DNA of 64,000 nt from Janthinobacterium sp. UMAB-56 (lineage in GTDB: Bacteria > Pseudomonadota > Gammaproteobacteria > Burkholderiales > Burkholderiaceae_D). The position numbers and the translations under genes are program-made. The first letter of the stretch is position 1, and every line of letters starts with the position of its first letter. The stretch is from contig NZ_LT607656.1 in the NCBI RefSeq assembly GCF_900095265.1, forward strand, positions 142,321-206,320. Reading direction: 5' to 3'. Below, one piece after another: positions 63,282-64,000 of this stretch. Under the pieces are notes generated by a model. It was not told where the DNA came from and ran no database searches. It saw only the letters and a program-made list of their open reading frames with translations.

Positions 63282-63336
63282 AGCTCGAGATGCATAGGCT
63301 GTATTACTTTTTGCTTCAAAATTAAAGGAAATCGCA

Positions 63337-64000
63337 ATGAAAAAAACTCTGATCACCCTGGCAGTCCTGGCAGCAGCCACTGGCGTAGCCCAAGCTCAAT
63401 CGAGCGTTGTTATCTACGGTACCGTTGACGCTGGTTTCGTCAGCGAGCGCGGCGGCAAAGCCGGCACCACCAACAAAATCGATAGCGGTGTTGCTTCGGC
63501 TTCCCGTCTGGGCTTCAAAGGCACCGAAGATCTGGGCAGCGGCCTGTCGGCACTGTTCGTTCTGGAATCGGGTTTCAAAGTTGATTCCGGTTCGCAAGAT
63601 GGTGATGCTCTGTTCGGTCGTCAAGCCTACGTTGGCCTGAGCAGCAAAACGGCTGGTACCGTAACCCTGGGTCGTCAATACACCCCTTGGTACAACACCC
63701 TGTCGAAAGTTGCTGATCCATTCGCAGCTGGCTACGCTGGTTCCGCCAAGAACTTGTTCCCAGCTGGCACGACCCGTACCAGCAACACCGTAATGTACTC
63801 GTCGCCTAACTTCAGCGGCTTTGACGCTGACGTTTCGTACAGCGCTGCCAACAACGGCACCGAAAGCAACGTGTCGAGCAAAATCGGTCGCCAAATGGGC
63901 GCGTCGGTTGGCTACGCTAACGGTCCTTTGAACGCACGTCTGGCATACAACAACACGTCGAACGACAAACAGGTGGGCTTGACCACGACCGTTGCTGAAG
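63337..64000 (+). CDS. Gram-negative porin, Burkholderia type, N-terminal part
   Basis: At least 221 residues; the gene runs past the window end. A signal peptide (MKKTLITLAVLAAATGVAQA) is followed by QSSVVIYGTVDAGFVSERGG, the usual first strand, and then SRLGFKGTEDLGSGLSALF, FGRQAYVGLSSKTAGTVTLG and RQYTPWYNTL, all typical of betaproteobacterial general porins with 16 strands. The codon use is plain and even (GGT, CGT, AAC), which fits a highly expressed gene. AAGGAAATCGCA precedes the ATG. Confidence 0.96.
   Translation, partial: MKKTLITLAVLAAATGVAQAQSSVVIYGTVDAGFVSERGGKAGTTNKIDSGVASASRLGFKGTEDLGSGLSALFVLESGFKVDSGSQDGDALFGRQAYVGLSSKTAGTVTLGRQYTPWYNTLSKVADPFAAGYAGSAKNLFPAGTTRTSNTVMYSSPNFSGFDADVSYSAANNGTESNVSSKIGRQMGASVGYANGPLNARLAYNNTSNDKQVGLTTTVAE

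Overview
The window is one continuous stretch of chromosome from a GC-rich betaproteobacterium, most likely Oxalobacteraceae (Janthinobacterium/Massilia/Duganella type). This rests on the gene families and orders seen by eye: rpoH-ftsX-ftsE-ftsY with a CIRCE element in front of rpoH, a proteobacterial aa3 oxidase operon with its assembly genes, ubiA beside oxyR, pilT-pilU beside yggS-proC, and a Burkholderia-type porin. I see no insertion sequence, prophage, CRISPR array, rRNA or tRNA gene. Genes are tightly packed, and many neighbours overlap by the four bases ATGA, which suggests translational coupling.

Layout. 1-2707: end of glcD, then glcE and glcF (glycolate oxidase). 2700-4850: membrane GGDEF/EAL protein. 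4996-9294: glutathione peroxidase, pilU, pilT (reverse), then yggS and proC (forward). 9295-11214: anti-sigma factor, ECF sigma factor and a DUF3455 lipoprotein. 11304-12436: a YqjK/YqjE/YqjD-like membrane stress set. 12545-15159: ubiA, oxyR, rfaE2. 15288-24514: an unusual six-gene operon built around a 1233-residue tubulin-like GTPase. 24515-26743: trmL, comF-like, bioC. 27211-36282: cytochrome c oxidase structural and assembly genes (ctaC, ctaD, a 34-residue assembly protein, ctaG, DUF2970, ctaE, DUF2909, SURF1, a Sco-like membrane protein, ctaA, ctaB, Sco). 36325-41224: AI-2E-type permease, CNNM/CorC protein, aromatic-acid MFS transporter, NhaR-like LysR regulator. 41342-44826: tellurium-resistance-type cluster (TerC/DUF475, TerD, AIM24, second TerD, Pmp3-like peptide). 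44897-49989: patatin lipoprotein, ArsR regulator, P450 with a small monooxygenase, lipoprotein, small basic protein. 50079-54102: rpoH, ftsX, ftsE, ftsY. 54268-62360: a MerR/cobalamin-binding regulator divergent from an eight-gene lipid operon. 63337-end: start of a porin.

Two regions stand out. The tubulin-like operon encodes, in order, a soluble protein of unknown fold, a secreted and membrane-anchored protein resembling a degenerate von Willebrand A domain, a three-helix membrane protein, the tubulin-like GTPase with a C-terminal GYF-type domain, a zinc-ribbon/proline-rich single-pass protein, and a glycine-zipper lipoprotein. The set would span cytosol, inner membrane and outer membrane, and I know of no assigned function for it. 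The second region is the lipid operon. Its regulator keeps both residue motifs used by CarH/LitR photoreceptors to bind adenosylcobalamin, and the intergenic region carries two clear palindromes beside a good promoter. The enzymes (flavin amine-oxidase type, DUF1365, cyclopropane synthase type, SDR) resemble known singlet-oxygen and furan-fatty-acid gene sets, so light-controlled fatty-acid modification is a reasonable inference.

All calls come from reading the sequence; no database search was run.
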